From a bacterium (GTDB lineage Bacteria; Fidelibacterota; Marinisomatia; Marinisomatales; JAHJCW01): a stretch of 64,000 nt of DNA. Where the stretch lies: assembly GCA_028282845.1 (NCBI GenBank), contig JANQGY010000005.1, positions 1-64,000 on the forward strand. The letters are read 5' to 3'. The notes under the pieces are model-generated. The model saw only the letters and a list, made by a program, of their open reading frames with translations. It did no database searches and was not told where the DNA came from. The position numbers and the translations under genes are program-made. Shown here piece after piece: positions 8,472 through 18,545 of the stretch (the first letter of the stretch is position 1; every line of letters begins with the position of its first letter).

Positions 8472-11400
8472 ATGATTTTATCTAAGCTAGCAATTAAAAG
8501 AGGTATAACCTTTACAATGGCCTATCTGATTGCCATTGGATTCGGGCTGTTTGGTTTGTCGAGCCTAAAGCTCGATTTATACCCGAATATTACTTTTCCG
8601 GTTATAGCTGTCATGTCGCAGTATGAGGGCGTTGGCCCGGAAGACATTGAGGAAGTGCTAACAAGACCCCTTGAGCAGGCGGTAACCGCGGTAGAAAATG
8701 TCAAGCAAATAACATCCACTTCCGGCGCTGGAACATCAGTTATAATACTGGAGTTTGCCTGGGGTTCCGACATGGAGAAAGCCGAGAACGATGTTCGCAC
8801 TAACATAGATTTTGTCCGGGAATTTTTGCCGGCCGGGGCGACGGATCCGATCACTTTCGCTTTCAACCCCGCCATGCAGCCCATCGTGTATTTAGCGGCT
8901 ACTTCCGACCAGCTGGGAATGGCGGAATTGCGCCGATTAATTGACGAACAGGTTTCACCATTATTAGAACGTTTGCCCGGTGTTGCCAGTGCGGACGTTC
9001 AGGGCGGCTTAGAGCGTCAAATAAAAGTATTAGTTGATCCGCATGCCTTGGCGGCTCAGGGTATTTCAATCCAGCAAATAATACAAATATTGCGAGCTGA
9101 AAACTTACAGATTCCGGGCGGAATTATTGAAGACGCCGACAAAGAGTTCAGCATAAAAACCTATGGTCAGTTCTCAAGTGTTGAACAAATCGAAAATACC
9201 GTTATCGGACAGCAAAACGGTGTTCCGGTTTATCTTAAAAATGTAGCAAACATAGTTGACGGCTACAAAGAACAGAATATGGTATTACGCAATAATGGCA
9301 AGCCGGCTCTGATGATGTATATAATGAAGCAAACCGACGCCAATACAGTTCGGGTCGCCGAAGTTGTTCAAAATGAATTACCCAAGATCGCGGAAAAAGT
9401 TGGCAATGGACTTGAATTTGAAACAGTGATCGATCTTGCTGATTTCATAAACGATTCAATCAGCAATCTTAGTACAACAATTATTCAGGCTTCTTTCCTT
9501 GCCTTTTTGGTATTGTTATTCTTCCTTAGAAATGTTAGAAGTTCTATTATCGTCGCCATCTCTATTCCTACCTCAATTATCATGACTTTTTTTGTGATGA
9601 GCCAAGCCGGTGTAACGCTTAACATTATCTCAATGGCCGGTTTAGCGCTTGCCGTAGGAATGTTGGTGGATAATGCAATTGTTGTATTGGAAAATATTTT
9701 CCGCTTCAAAGAAGACGGCGTTCCGACCGTTGATGCAGCCGATCAGGGCACCTCACAGGTCTCCAATGCAATTATCGCCGCGACATTGACAACGCTTGCG
9801 GTGTTTGTTCCAATCTTGTTTGTGCCGGGAATTGCCGGTATCCTATTCAATGATATGGCTATAACGATTGTTTTCTCTTTATCGGTTTCGCTGTTAGTCG
9901 CGCTGACTTTGGTCCCCTTGCTCGCATCGCGCTGGATCAAGTCCGGTAAAATTGAAATCAAAAATAGTTTTCTTAAAAAAATCTCCGATCAAATTGGTGT
10001 ATTTTTAGGAAAAATTGAGCACCTTTACATTGTTACTCTTGACTTTTTTATGAAGCGCCGGAAAACGATGATGGTCAGTATAACCGCATTGTTTATTTTA
10101 ACCGTGATGGTTTCATCACGTGTCGGAGGCGATTTTTTAGGTAATTCCGATCAGGGTTTTATTACAATTAATGTGGAACGTGAAAGTGGAGCCGGCTTAA
10201 CCACAACCAACGAAACCTTCATTGAGGTTGAACAATTGATCAGCGAAAAGGTGCCCGAGGCTAAAAATGTGTATCTTGAGTTCGGCACAGGCGACGTTTG
10301 GAGCACTATTTTCGGCAATGCCGGATCAAATAAAGGTCAATTAATGATAACGCTCAGCGATATAAAAGATCGGCAACGCAGTCAGTTTGAGATTGAGGAC
10401 AGCTTGCGGAAATATTTTAATATGATACCTGGCGCCACCATCAGTTATCAAGATAATAATGCTATGCCGGGCATGAGCGCTGAAGGCGATGTTGCCATCA
10501 AGATATTTGGTTACGACCGGACTGTCGCCGCTGCAGTCGGAAACCAAATTGCAGCCGCTATGGCAGAAGTTGAAAATGTAGTAGATATTAAAAAATCCTA
10601 TTCAAAACCAAGCCCGGAATATCAGGTTTACCTTGATCGCGATAGAATATCCGCGATGGGATTAAGCGTGACCCAAGTAGCCATGGCGATTGAATCCAGT
10701 ATTAAGGGAACCGTTGCTACAATGTACCGTGAAGGCGGAAAGGAAATTGATGTTCTTGTTCAGCTTGATGAAGAATTTCGGAATTCGGTTGTTGATCTTG
10801 AAAATATATTCATCACTTCGCCGTTGGGTAGCCAAATTCCGTTAAGTAATTTTGCACAGATCGTACCCGGTGAAGCGGCAACTTCCATTGCGCGGGAAGA
10901 CCAAGAACGTTTGGTTACCGTTTCATGCAATGTTTCCGGCTCGGACCTACGCACTACACGGCAGGCAATTGAAGAGCAGATCAGTAAATTATCCCTGCCT
11001 CAGGAATTCCGCTGGGAAATCGGCGGAACCGCCGAAGATCAAATGGAGTCTTTCGGCTATCTTGGGCTTGCCCTGTTAGCAGCCGTTTTGTTGGTGTATA
11101 TGGTTATGGCTTCTTTATTTGAGTCGTTGTTAAATCCCTTCATTATTATTTTTACAATTCCGTTGGCTTTCATCGGGGTTGTTTGGGGCTTGGTATTTAC
11201 GGGTACCACGTTAACCCTGACAGCATTGATCGGAGGTATGCTACTAATTGGAATTGTTGTAAATAATGGTATTGTGCTGATTGACTATATAAATCAGCTG
11301 CGTGAAAAACATAATTATGAGCTATGGAAAGCTGTGATGGTCGGCGGCAAACGACGTTTACGACCAATTTTGTTAACAGCGCTGACAACAATTTTCTCAA

Positions 11401-11627
11401 TGTTACCTTTGGCTTTGGAGTTTGGTTCCGGAGCTGAAATTTGGTCGCCGATGGCAAGGGCTGTGATCGGCGGTCTAACGGCTTCTACCTTTTTTACGCT
11501 AATAATTATTCCGGTGCTTTACTTCATTATTGAACGAATGTTGCTGAGGCGCAAAATGAAAAAAGGTAAAATCGAGGAATTTACGATCCGCCGCCCTGAA
11601 GATATTAATCTGTCGGAACTTAGTTAG
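8472..11627 (+). CDS. RND multidrug efflux pump, AcrB/HAE1 type
   Basis: The 1051-residue protein has twelve predicted membrane segments and two large periplasmic loops, the standard HAE1 length. It starts ILSKLAIKRGITFTM with the usual cytoplasmic-helix start. TM4 carries the proton-relay motif GMLVDNAIVVLENI, where the second Asp of AcrB is Asn, as is frequent in FCB-type pumps. The second-half motif GIVVNNGIVLIDYINQLRE is also typical. It uses the proton gradient to export amphiphilic compounds through the adaptor and TolC partners. The substrate is unknown. It ends convergently with the DUF3078 gene. Confidence 0.95.
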   Translation: MILSKLAIKRGITFTMAYLIAIGFGLFGLSSLKLDLYPNITFPVIAVMSQYEGVGPEDIEEVLTRPLEQAVTAVENVKQITSTSGAGTSVIILEFAWGSDMEKAENDVRTNIDFVREFLPAGATDPITFAFNPAMQPIVYLAATSDQLGMAELRRLIDEQVSPLLERLPGVASADVQGGLERQIKVLVDPHALAAQGISIQQIIQILRAENLQIPGGIIEDADKEFSIKTYGQFSSVEQIENTVIGQQNGVPVYLKNVANIVDGYKEQNMVLRNNGKPALMMYIMKQTDANTVRVAEVVQNELPKIAEKVGNGLEFETVIDLADFINDSISNLSTTIIQASFLAFLVLLFFLRNVRSSIIVAISIPTSIIMTFFVMSQAGVTLNIISMAGLALAVGMLVDNAIVVLENIFRFKEDGVPTVDAADQGTSQVSNAIIAATLTTLAVFVPILFVPGIAGILFNDMAITIVFSLSVSLLVALTLVPLLASRWIKSGKIEIKNSFLKKISDQIGVFLGKIEHLYIVTLDFFMKRRKTMMVSITALFILTVMVSSRVGGDFLGNSDQGFITINVERESGAGLTTTNETFIEVEQLISEKVPEAKNVYLEFGTGDVWSTIFGNAGSNKGQLMITLSDIKDRQRSQFEIEDSLRKYFNMIPGATISYQDNNAMPGMSAEGDVAIKIFGYDRTVAAAVGNQIAAAMAEVENVVDIKKSYSKPSPEYQVYLDRDRISAMGLSVTQVAMAIESSIKGTVATMYREGGKEIDVLVQLDEEFRNSVVDLENIFITSPLGSQIPLSNFAQIVPGEAATSIAREDQERLVTVSCNVSGSDLRTTRQAIEEQISKLSLPQEFRWEIGGTAEDQMESFGYLGLALLAAVLLVYMVMASLFESLLNPFIIIFTIPLAFIGVVWGLVFTGTTLTLTALIGGMLLIGIVVNNGIVLIDYINQLREKHNYELWKAVMVGGKRRLRPILLTALTTIFSMLPLALEFGSGAEIWSPMARAVIGGLTASTFFTLIIIPVLYFIIERMLLRRKMKKGKIEEFTIRRPEDINLSELS

Positions 11628-11631
11628 GTAT

Positions 11632-11664
11632 TATCGCACACGGTCTAAAAAAACGTGTACGATA
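11632..11664. terminator. Hairpin between convergent genes
   Basis: TATCG-C-ACACG at 11632-11642 can pair with CGTGT-A-CGATA at 11654-11664, giving ten pairs with one mismatch. It overlaps the stop codon of the minus-strand DUF3078 gene. No strong T run follows on either strand, so termination is uncertain. Confidence 0.35.
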
Positions 11665-12484
11665 TTCCCAACATCAGGGCTTGGTTCAATTGACGTTTAA
11701 GAGAAATATCTTTATCGTAAAAAAGTTTTACCGAGAGCTTTATATTAATTAATTCGGTGACTTTGGTTGTAAAGTCCGTATCCCACTTCACATCGGTTGC
11801 CGATAATTCTGTAAAACCGTTGAACAAGTCCAATGTTGAATTAATTTGGGTATTATCCGATAAGTTTTTGCTCACAGTAAATACTGCCTCAGCACCCGGT
11901 TCAATTTTGGTTTTTTCAATTTCTTTGGTTTCGGGATCATCGGCATAGGGTTCGGGATAGTCTTTTGTGATCGTTTCTTTTACCGCAGCACCAATGCGCA
12001 ATGATATTTTCTCATTCGGTTTATATAAAACACCCAAGCTTTGCGTAAAGTAAGCCGGATCCAAAAAATCTGAGACTTGGATTTTTCCATCTTCGCTGTG
12101 TGCATACCCCGAGGCAAGCTGGGTTTCGGCTTTGATTGCAAAATAGGGATCAAACCGATATTCCCATAAATAATTATATATGCTCTCTAATTTTATTTCA
12201 TCAATTGTCTTGGTTGCATCTTTTCGGGCGACTTTTGACGTACCATAGGCAATTCGACCACTATTGGTCCAAACAAATTTGTCAGTCGTTTTGATTGCCT
12301 TTCCATTGAGATCAAGCTGCCCTGCGATAGTGCTCTCGCCACCGGCAACCCAATTATCAAAATACGCCTGACTGAAATGTAATGCCCCGATTAATTCAGC
12401 TTGCCAGGTTGTATCAGCTTGGGCTTTACTTTGCGCAAAACTAACCGTGGAAATCAACATAATAATTGATAAAATTTTATTCAT
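11645..12484 (-). CDS. DUF3078 outer-membrane beta-barrel protein
   Basis: The 279-residue protein has a signal peptide (MNKILSIIMLISTVSFA). The hallmark DUF3078 stretch is present near residues 35-50 (FSQAYFDNWVAGGESTIAG), followed by alternating beta strands with YLWEYRFDPYFAIKAETQLASG and a C-terminal aromatic residue (SYTFF) typical of outer-membrane barrels. Members are common in Bacteroidetes-like genomes and have no defined function. It is convergent with the efflux operon and divergent from the TonB receptor locus. Confidence 0.8.
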   Translation of the reverse strand: MNKILSIIMLISTVSFAQSKAQADTTWQAELIGALHFSQAYFDNWVAGGESTIAGQLDLNGKAIKTTDKFVWTNSGRIAYGTSKVARKDATKTIDEIKLESIYNYLWEYRFDPYFAIKAETQLASGYAHSEDGKIQVSDFLDPAYFTQSLGVLYKPNEKISLRIGAAVKETITKDYPEPYADDPETKEIEKTKIEPGAEAVFTVSKNLSDNTQINSTLDLFNGFTELSATDVKWDTDFTTKVTELINIKLSVKLFYDKDISLKRQLNQALMLGISYTFF

Positions 12485-12619
12485 CTCAAACCCTTTTATA
12501 AAATTAAAGACGGCAATATTAACTATTTTTCATCATTTTAAGAATAAAATTGCAGCCCTTCTCAACATACATTTGTTCTTGTGTTAATACAAATTATTAA
12601 TCGAACTTTAACCTACACT

Positions 12620-14812
12620 ATGATTGGTAAAAACATACTTATATCCCTCTTATTCCTGTCAGCTATTTATGCCCAAAATACTATCGAAGGCTATATTTTA
12701 AATAGTGATAACAATGAGCCGATTCAAAATGTAAATGTACTTCTACTGAATACGGTAGAAGGCGCAGCCTCAAGCGCAGATGGTTATTTTAAAATAATAA
12801 CCGACCTAACGTTTCCATTAACTATATCTGTAAGTCATGTAGGATTCGAGAAAAAAGAAATAGAGGTTTCAGGCTCCAAATTACTAATAATAAAGCTAAC
12901 GCCGGTTGTCTTACCGGGGGAAGAAGTTTCTGTAAAAGGAATTTACTCGCGTTCAGATCAAGATATTTCGGCTTCTATTGAATCGTTAAATTTAGAGGAA
13001 ATGGAATCAATTGGAGCAAGTGACGTTAGCGATGCCTTGGCAACAATTAGCAGTGTCAATATGATACAGGCCGAGGGCGGTGTTCAAACTGTTAGCATTC
13101 GCGGCAGCAATTCCGACGAAGTCGCTGTATATCTTGATGGTATTAAGCTAAATGATGCTAACACAGGGGTGGCAAATTTGGCAGCAATTGACCAAAGGGA
13201 TATCTCAGCCATCAATGTAATCAAGGGCGGTAATACCACTTTATATGGCGCCGGATCGTTTGGTGGCGTCTTGAATATGACCACAAAGATGCCAGACAGC
13301 ACCGATTTCTCAGTAAATCGTGGCTTCGGGATGATAGATGATGAGAATGTAGATTTTGGAATTGCCGGTTCGGGTCGTATTGGTATCTTTGGCCTTGGCG
13401 GTAGATACTCCGGCAAGTCCCGGCGCTATTATGGAAGGTCCTTGTATTCAACTATATTCAAAAATGCTTCATTAGTTGTTTATCCAAAGGGGTCAGCCTT
13501 AGTCATAAAAGTGTTTGAATTGCAAGACTACCTGAAACTTCCATCGGACGAAGTTTTACAAGATGCTTCAACCCAAATGGGGATGATCAGATATAATGGA
13601 AATATATTTGGTAGCAGCAATTGGGAATTTTTTTATGGTATGAAGAAATGGCAATGGGAAGACGATTACTATACCAACCTTAACCGTGAGTTAGGTGATG
13701 CCACTATAACTGCACGAGCGGCAAAAAGCGTCTTGTTGAATAATTTCGATTCGATAATACAGCTTGAATATGAGACACAAGATTATTCGGCCGACAATCA
13801 TTATACGTATGACACATTATATTCCTACAACGATATTGGTAATCTATCTAGAACCTTCACTAATCTTTCAATAGTTAGCCATTGGAAAAATCCGATCAAT
13901 CATCCAATTTTAAAACAGTTGCGTTGGGAAATCGGTTATCGCCTCAATCTTGTTGATACAGAGCATAAACAAAATTTTGAGCTATTAGCAAGCACTGAAT
14001 CTGTTGCCCTGCCTGCCGAAATAGACACGTCAATAAATCGCACTTTCAGCAATCTAAAATTTGGTGCAAGCATTTTCGGTGAAACCGAAAATTCACAAAT
14101 CAAAATATATATTAACCAAGGCAATAGCAAAAGACTGCCCACTCTAAATGACTTGGTTTTGTGGAAAGGATACATTACTGAAAACGAAAAAACCGAGTTA
14201 TTAACCGAGACACAGACCTCAACCGAAATTGGTTTTGAATTAAACAATACCGATTTAAGCAATTTGCCTGCAATAAGCAAAGCCACTCTATCCGGTAGTC
14301 TGTTTATTAGTAATTATAATAATAAGATTGCTTATCAAGAAGATGAAAATTCATTGCTCTTTCCATTCAATACCGATCTGTCGCGTATTTTGGGATACGA
14401 CATAGAAATAGGTTTCGATTTATTCAATGACCATCTTGGCATCGGCTTTAGTCGTCAATATCTGAATATTGATGATCCCATTATTTTTCCAAACAAACCT
14501 AAGCATCGAACCATTTTTCATGCTTCTGTCAATTATAGATTCTTAACCCTTGCCTATAATCATTATTGGGAGGGTGAACAATATGTTCTATATAGCGGAA
14601 TCGTTGGTACGTCATTAGATAAACAGGAAACAGCCAATTTATCCGCAACATTAAAATTAAATATTTGGAAAGCAAAATTATTTATCAATTATGTGATCCA
14701 CAATCTATATTCCGAGGAACCTGCTCTCGCCGACCCCGAATATTATTATCTAAATCCCTATAGCTTCTTTGATGTACATCGAGAAATCCTAACAGTCAGG
14801 ATAGAATTATGA
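12620..14812 (+). CDS. TonB-dependent outer-membrane receptor
   Basis: A GTG at 12581 also opens this frame, but the ATG at 12620 puts the signal peptide (MIGKNILISLLFLSAIYAQ) at the N-terminus and is preferred. A carboxypeptidase-regulatory-like domain follows (about residues 20-105), then a plug domain (about 115-230, with VSIRGSNSDEVAVYLDGI and the GNTTLYGAGSFGGVLNMTTK plug end), then a beta-barrel of about 500 residues. At 730 residues it is in the usual range. The next gene overlaps it by 4 nt and encodes a beta-helix lipoprotein, so the two probably work together at the outer membrane. The ligand is not predictable, and no SusD-like partner is present. Confidence 0.88.
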   Translation: MIGKNILISLLFLSAIYAQNTIEGYILNSDNNEPIQNVNVLLLNTVEGAASSADGYFKIITDLTFPLTISVSHVGFEKKEIEVSGSKLLIIKLTPVVLPGEEVSVKGIYSRSDQDISASIESLNLEEMESIGASDVSDALATISSVNMIQAEGGVQTVSIRGSNSDEVAVYLDGIKLNDANTGVANLAAIDQRDISAINVIKGGNTTLYGAGSFGGVLNMTTKMPDSTDFSVNRGFGMIDDENVDFGIAGSGRIGIFGLGGRYSGKSRRYYGRSLYSTIFKNASLVVYPKGSALVIKVFELQDYLKLPSDEVLQDASTQMGMIRYNGNIFGSSNWEFFYGMKKWQWEDDYYTNLNRELGDATITARAAKSVLLNNFDSIIQLEYETQDYSADNHYTYDTLYSYNDIGNLSRTFTNLSIVSHWKNPINHPILKQLRWEIGYRLNLVDTEHKQNFELLASTESVALPAEIDTSINRTFSNLKFGASIFGETENSQIKIYINQGNSKRLPTLNDLVLWKGYITENEKTELLTETQTSTEIGFELNNTDLSNLPAISKATLSGSLFISNYNNKIAYQEDENSLLFPFNTDLSRILGYDIEIGFDLFNDHLGIGFSRQYLNIDDPIIFPNKPKHRTIFHASVNYRFLTLAYNHYWEGEQYVLYSGIVGTSLDKQETANLSATLKLNIWKAKLFINYVIHNLYSEEPALADPEYYYLNPYSFFDVHREILTVRIEL

Positions 14813-16059
14813 AGAGAATCTTTTTATTTTTTGCATTTTTATTTATTTCCTGTGAAATTCCAATTGATACCGACACAGGTGGCTCATCGGATTCCGTTCT
14901 CAAAATTGAAGCTCAATATGATGCGAATAAACGGATTACCGATACCTTGTCAGTAAAATTAACTTGGTCTGAAATAACGCTCGAAAATTTTAAGGAAATA
15001 CAACTCTGGCGCTATAATACAACTAACAGTAATACTGAAGAATACGAAGATGCCCGCGATGACGGCTGGGTGATGATCGGATCTACCGCTAATGAATTTA
15101 CAACAGCGTGGAGCGATATAATTTATGATGATGATCCATTTGTTTATCGGGTGGAGTATTATGACCAAAATAATAATTACAAAAGAGCCGAGACAACTGT
15201 CACGCCAAGGCCGACAACCAACTTTACTGTGCCGACGGACTTTGAAAAAATAAATACTGCTGTTGAATCTGTGCTGATGGATGACGGAGACACGGTGTTT
15301 GTGAGGGGCGGTATTTATGAAGTACCTACCTTGAGTTTTCGAGGAAAAGCCGTATTGTTGACCAAGATGCAGGACTCGGGAACGCCAATCCTTTCCTGGG
15401 TTGAATCGCTTTCCGTCTTTGGACACAGATTAGAAGATTCCACTTTTATCCATCTAGGTAATGGCTCAATCCATGGTATAATAATAAAAAACGGCTTGGC
15501 TAAATTCGGTGGTGGCATCATAGCTTCGGGAAACTCCAAAATCACCAATTGTGGTATCTTTGAAAACACGGCAACCTACAGTGATGGCGGTGATGGTGGA
15601 GGTTTGCATCTTTCAGGAAATGCGCAAGTACTAAATAGTATTATTTATAATAACAGGGCGAGCAATCTCGGTGGCGGTATTTTTGTTAACGGGGACGCTC
15701 AAAATGTGTCTATCATTAACTGTACAATTGTCAATAATGACATATATACTCAATCTGGTAATCTTCAGATACTTAATTCAGTATTTCACAACAGCTCTCT
15801 TCCAACAACTCATGAACCTATCGTCCAATATTCCTATGCCGGGCAGGAATGGCAAGCTATAGACCAAACGAATATAACCGGCTTTTTAGATATCGCTGAT
15901 CTGGCAAATTACGACTTCCATCTGCAACCCGGTTCAGTAGGCTTTGATAGCGGTAATCCTGATCCGGCCTACAATGATTCCGATGGTACCCGCAACGACA
16001 TTGGTGCTTTTGGCGGTCCTTTGGGCGATTGGAATTTCGATTTCTCTGACATCAATTAG
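14809..16059 (+). CDS. Beta-helix lipoprotein partner of the TonB receptor
   Basis: The 416-residue product has a lipobox (LFISC, Cys 15). Residues about 30-130 look like a fibronectin-type or beta-sandwich segment (SVKLTWSE, VYRVEYYD). Residues about 140-380 look like a right-handed parallel beta-helix, with repeated turns such as NSKITNCGIFENTATY, NAQVLNSIIYNNRAS and NVSIINCTIVNND, of the DUF1565/pectate-lyase-like kind. It ends with DGTRNDIGAFGGP, typical of this protein type. Its ATG overlaps the receptor stop (ATGA), so translation is coupled. Surface carbohydrate binding is possible, but no catalytic residues can be named. Confidence 0.75.
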   Translation: MKRIFLFFAFLFISCEIPIDTDTGGSSDSVLKIEAQYDANKRITDTLSVKLTWSEITLENFKEIQLWRYNTTNSNTEEYEDARDDGWVMIGSTANEFTTAWSDIIYDDDPFVYRVEYYDQNNNYKRAETTVTPRPTTNFTVPTDFEKINTAVESVLMDDGDTVFVRGGIYEVPTLSFRGKAVLLTKMQDSGTPILSWVESLSVFGHRLEDSTFIHLGNGSIHGIIIKNGLAKFGGGIIASGNSKITNCGIFENTATYSDGGDGGGLHLSGNAQVLNSIIYNNRASNLGGGIFVNGDAQNVSIINCTIVNNDIYTQSGNLQILNSVFHNSSLPTTHEPIVQYSYAGQEWQAIDQTNITGFLDIADLANYDFHLQPGSVGFDSGNPDPAYNDSDGTRNDIGAFGGPLGDWNFDFSDIN

Positions 16060-16089
16060 TACATACAATCCAATAAAATTAAGCTATAC

Positions 16090-16118
16090 TTGATAAGTTT
16101 ACCCTTTTTTACTATATT
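16090..16118 (+). promoter_or_regulatory. Sigma70-like promoter abutting the start codon
   Basis: TTGATA (16090-16095), a 17-bp spacer and TATATT (16113-16118) lie 5 nt before the ATG at 16124. There is no Shine-Dalgarno sequence. Transcription would start at or next to the A of the ATG, which implies a leaderless mRNA for the first tandem lipoprotein. Confidence 0.5.
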
Positions 16119-16123
16119 ATTAC

Positions 16124-17335
16124 ATGAAAAATTTCTCGTATTTAGTTTACACCTTATTGTCAATCCTTTTCCTCTCCTGTGAACATACAACCGACCCTAT
16201 CAAAATTGAAAAACCAATTGAAACTGATTATTCCAACTTCAGATTAGACTTTGTTGATTTCGACAGTGTACATATAGTCAGCAATGAAGACTTTCTATTA
16301 GACAGAATGTCCGTTAAGGAAATAATAGTATATGGCAACAATGAACTAATAACGAAAGCTAAACCATCTTACACTTTTCAAGACAGTGCTTACACAATGT
16401 TTTTTAATATTCCGATTAAGGATTATAATTCAAGCGTTAATTACATCATTTACTTTAATAGTATTGATAATACTTTCGTGCAAGTTGAAGTTGGCACTTC
16501 GTTTCTATGGTTTCCTGATCCAGATGCAAGATTTGAATTTATGATAAAGGATATACCTGATTGGACATTACAAATACCTGATTACAAAGAAAGTGATAGC
16601 TTGCATTATGATGGGCTTCGTGAGTGGGGAATTGATGCCTTTGACATTGATGAATTAAATGACGAATGGGTTTTCCTGGTCCGCGGTCATTATTTTAAGT
16701 GGAATAAAAATTCAAATACTGTTGAGTATTTAAATATATATAACAAATATCCATCGAACAAGATTTCACGCCTTCAATCCGTTCAGTCTCCCGGGGGAAA
16801 CAATGTCGCTTTTTATAATAATGCATTATATTTTGACTATTATTCTGAAATTCGGAAATACGATTTTAATGATGATTCTTATACGTTTTTTTTTAGTAAA
16901 GATAAGTTTGAAGGCATGACCGGTAACAACGCTAATCTTTACGCCAGTTATTTAACTGCTGACGATTCGTATGTATATATTCTAGTTGATCATTGTTATA
17001 TTTTCATTCTAAACCATAGTGGAGAATATGTAGATCATTTTAGATTAGATCAATATTGCACCAATTATAGCTATCATGAACTAGAGGTGTATGATAATAT
17101 ATTGTATCTTTATCACGAATATTATAGCTCTCCTGCAAAGATCAGGAGATATGATTTGATAAATAAAGAATTTTTACCTCCTATAAATTCTCCTAATAGT
17201 GACTATAAGCGGTCTGGCTTAAGGATTGTTTCCGACCGTGTTTATTATATATGGTCTAATCATGATCCTGATACCAACACTTGGGGTCCTGATGTAATGG
17301 TTTCCATATCTATTGAGGCTTTTTTAAATGAATAA
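16124..17335 (+). CDS. Tandem paralogous lipoprotein, copy 1 (propeller-like C-terminus)
   Basis: The 403-residue product has a lipobox (LFLSC, Cys 19). The N-terminal ~100 residues (TDPIKIEKPIETD, then FDSVHI and RMSVKEIIVYG) are closely repeated in copy 2 and more distantly in copy 3. The C-terminal ~230 residues alternate hydrophobic strands with Tyr/Asp-rich blocks (EIRKYDFNDDSYTFFF, KIRRYDLINKEFLPP). This resembles blades of a WD/kelch-like beta-propeller and ends VSISIEAFLNE. I do not recognise a named family. Its stop overlaps the start of copy 2 by 8 nt (ATGAATAA). It follows the TonB receptor and beta-helix lipoprotein on the same strand, so a surface role with them is inferred. Confidence 0.7.
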   Translation: MKNFSYLVYTLLSILFLSCEHTTDPIKIEKPIETDYSNFRLDFVDFDSVHIVSNEDFLLDRMSVKEIIVYGNNELITKAKPSYTFQDSAYTMFFNIPIKDYNSSVNYIIYFNSIDNTFVQVEVGTSFLWFPDPDARFEFMIKDIPDWTLQIPDYKESDSLHYDGLREWGIDAFDIDELNDEWVFLVRGHYFKWNKNSNTVEYLNIYNKYPSNKISRLQSVQSPGGNNVAFYNNALYFDYYSEIRKYDFNDDSYTFFFSKDKFEGMTGNNANLYASYLTADDSYVYILVDHCYIFILNHSGEYVDHFRLDQYCTNYSYHELEVYDNILYLYHEYYSSPAKIRRYDLINKEFLPPINSPNSDYKRSGLRIVSDRVYYIWSNHDPDTNTWGPDVMVSISIEAFLNE

Positions 17336-18545
17336 AAATAAACTCCTTGTACAGATCTGCTGTATTGCCCTGCTTGGGTTATTGTCATGCCAACATCCAA
17401 CCGACCCTATCAAAATTGAGGAACCGATAGAAACTGATTTCTCAAAATTTTATTTTCAATACTTTGATTATGATAGTATCCATATCATAAGTGCTGATGA
17501 TTTCTATCTCGATAAAATGTCGGTTAAAGAGGTCGCCGTTTACAGCAAGAACAAATTGATGGCAAAAGCAAAACCAACCTATGTAAATCTTGATGGCGTG
17601 TATGCAATGCAATTTAATATCCCAATTAAATCAGTTGAGCCTTTTGAACCATCTGTTGATTATAATATCTATTTTAGTAAATATGATAACACCTATGAAC
17701 AAATTGACACAACGATAGCATTTTTCCTTAAACCGCCATGGGCAGGCGCCCAGATTGAATTTATGCTTGCCAGTATAAATTGGGAATCATCAGATGTTCC
17801 AGATTCATATTCTGACAATCCTGATAGTTTTTATGAATTTATCCGACATTGGGGACCGGACGACTTTGATATTGACTCACAAAGTAATTCTTGGGTGTTT
17901 CGTATTCGCGATTGGTTTTTTAGATGGAATGTAAATAATAATAGTATTGAATATCTTGATTTTCTTCAAAACCTTCCAACCGAGAAACCATTAAGTTTGC
18001 AATCTCCCCTATCACCATACGGGCAAGATGTTATTTATCAAAATGGTGTTCTATATTTTGATATGTCCGGCCAAGTACGCAAATATGACTTTAATGATAA
18101 TACTTATACCTACTTCTATACCAAAGGGCAATATGATTATTATTCAATCTATAACTCACCTAGCGTAGAACATATCGCCAGTGATAATCAATTCATTTAC
18201 TTATTAATTGAACGTTGCAATATAATGACCATCGGTCATGACGGCACCTTTGTAAGCTTTTTTCCATTAGAAGATTATTGCGGTCCATATTACTATAAGT
18301 ATTATAATATAGAAGTATATAACGGTATATTATATATTGATTATGAAGAAGGGGATGAAAAACAAATACTGCGGTATAGTTTATTTGAGAACGAGTATTT
18401 ACCACCATTACTCCCACCAGAAAACTATATTTGTTGTGGTTTTAAAATAATATATGACCGGGTTTACTATATTGACTGGGGCGATCCTGGTAGCGATAAC
18501 AAGAGAATGGTCTCAATTCCATTAAAAGACTTTTTAGGTGAATAA
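17328..18545 (+). CDS. Tandem paralogous lipoprotein, copy 2
   Basis: This 405-residue lipoprotein (LLSC, Cys 21) is the closest paralogue of copy 1. It shares TDPIKIE-PIETD just after the lipid anchor, then KMSVKEVAVYSKNKLMAKAKPTY, the same domain order, the same propeller-like repeats (VRKYDFNDNTYTYFY) and the same end (SIPLKDFLGE). It starts inside the last 8 nt of copy 1 and its own last 8 nt start copy 3, so the three are translationally coupled. No catalytic motif is seen. Confidence 0.72.
   Translation: MNKNKLLVQICCIALLGLLSCQHPTDPIKIEEPIETDFSKFYFQYFDYDSIHIISADDFYLDKMSVKEVAVYSKNKLMAKAKPTYVNLDGVYAMQFNIPIKSVEPFEPSVDYNIYFSKYDNTYEQIDTTIAFFLKPPWAGAQIEFMLASINWESSDVPDSYSDNPDSFYEFIRHWGPDDFDIDSQSNSWVFRIRDWFFRWNVNNNSIEYLDFLQNLPTEKPLSLQSPLSPYGQDVIYQNGVLYFDMSGQVRKYDFNDNTYTYFYTKGQYDYYSIYNSPSVEHIASDNQFIYLLIERCNIMTIGHDGTFVSFFPLEDYCGPYYYKYYNIEVYNGILYIDYEEGDEKQILRYSLFENEYLPPLLPPENYICCGFKIIYDRVYYIDWGDPGSDNKRMVSIPLKDFLGE

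Noticed and set aside
11197..11457. Antisense frames inside the RND pump gene and other long genes
   Set aside because: The sense frames carry complete family motifs throughout, so these are by-products of codon usage.
12581..12619. GTG start adding 13 residues to the TonB receptor
   Set aside because: The extension would precede a normal signal peptide with polar residues, and no ribosome site supports the GTG.
14959..15426. 155-codon antisense frame inside the beta-helix lipoprotein gene
   Set aside because: It is a shadow of a well-supported gene, with no homology-like motif and no ribosome site.
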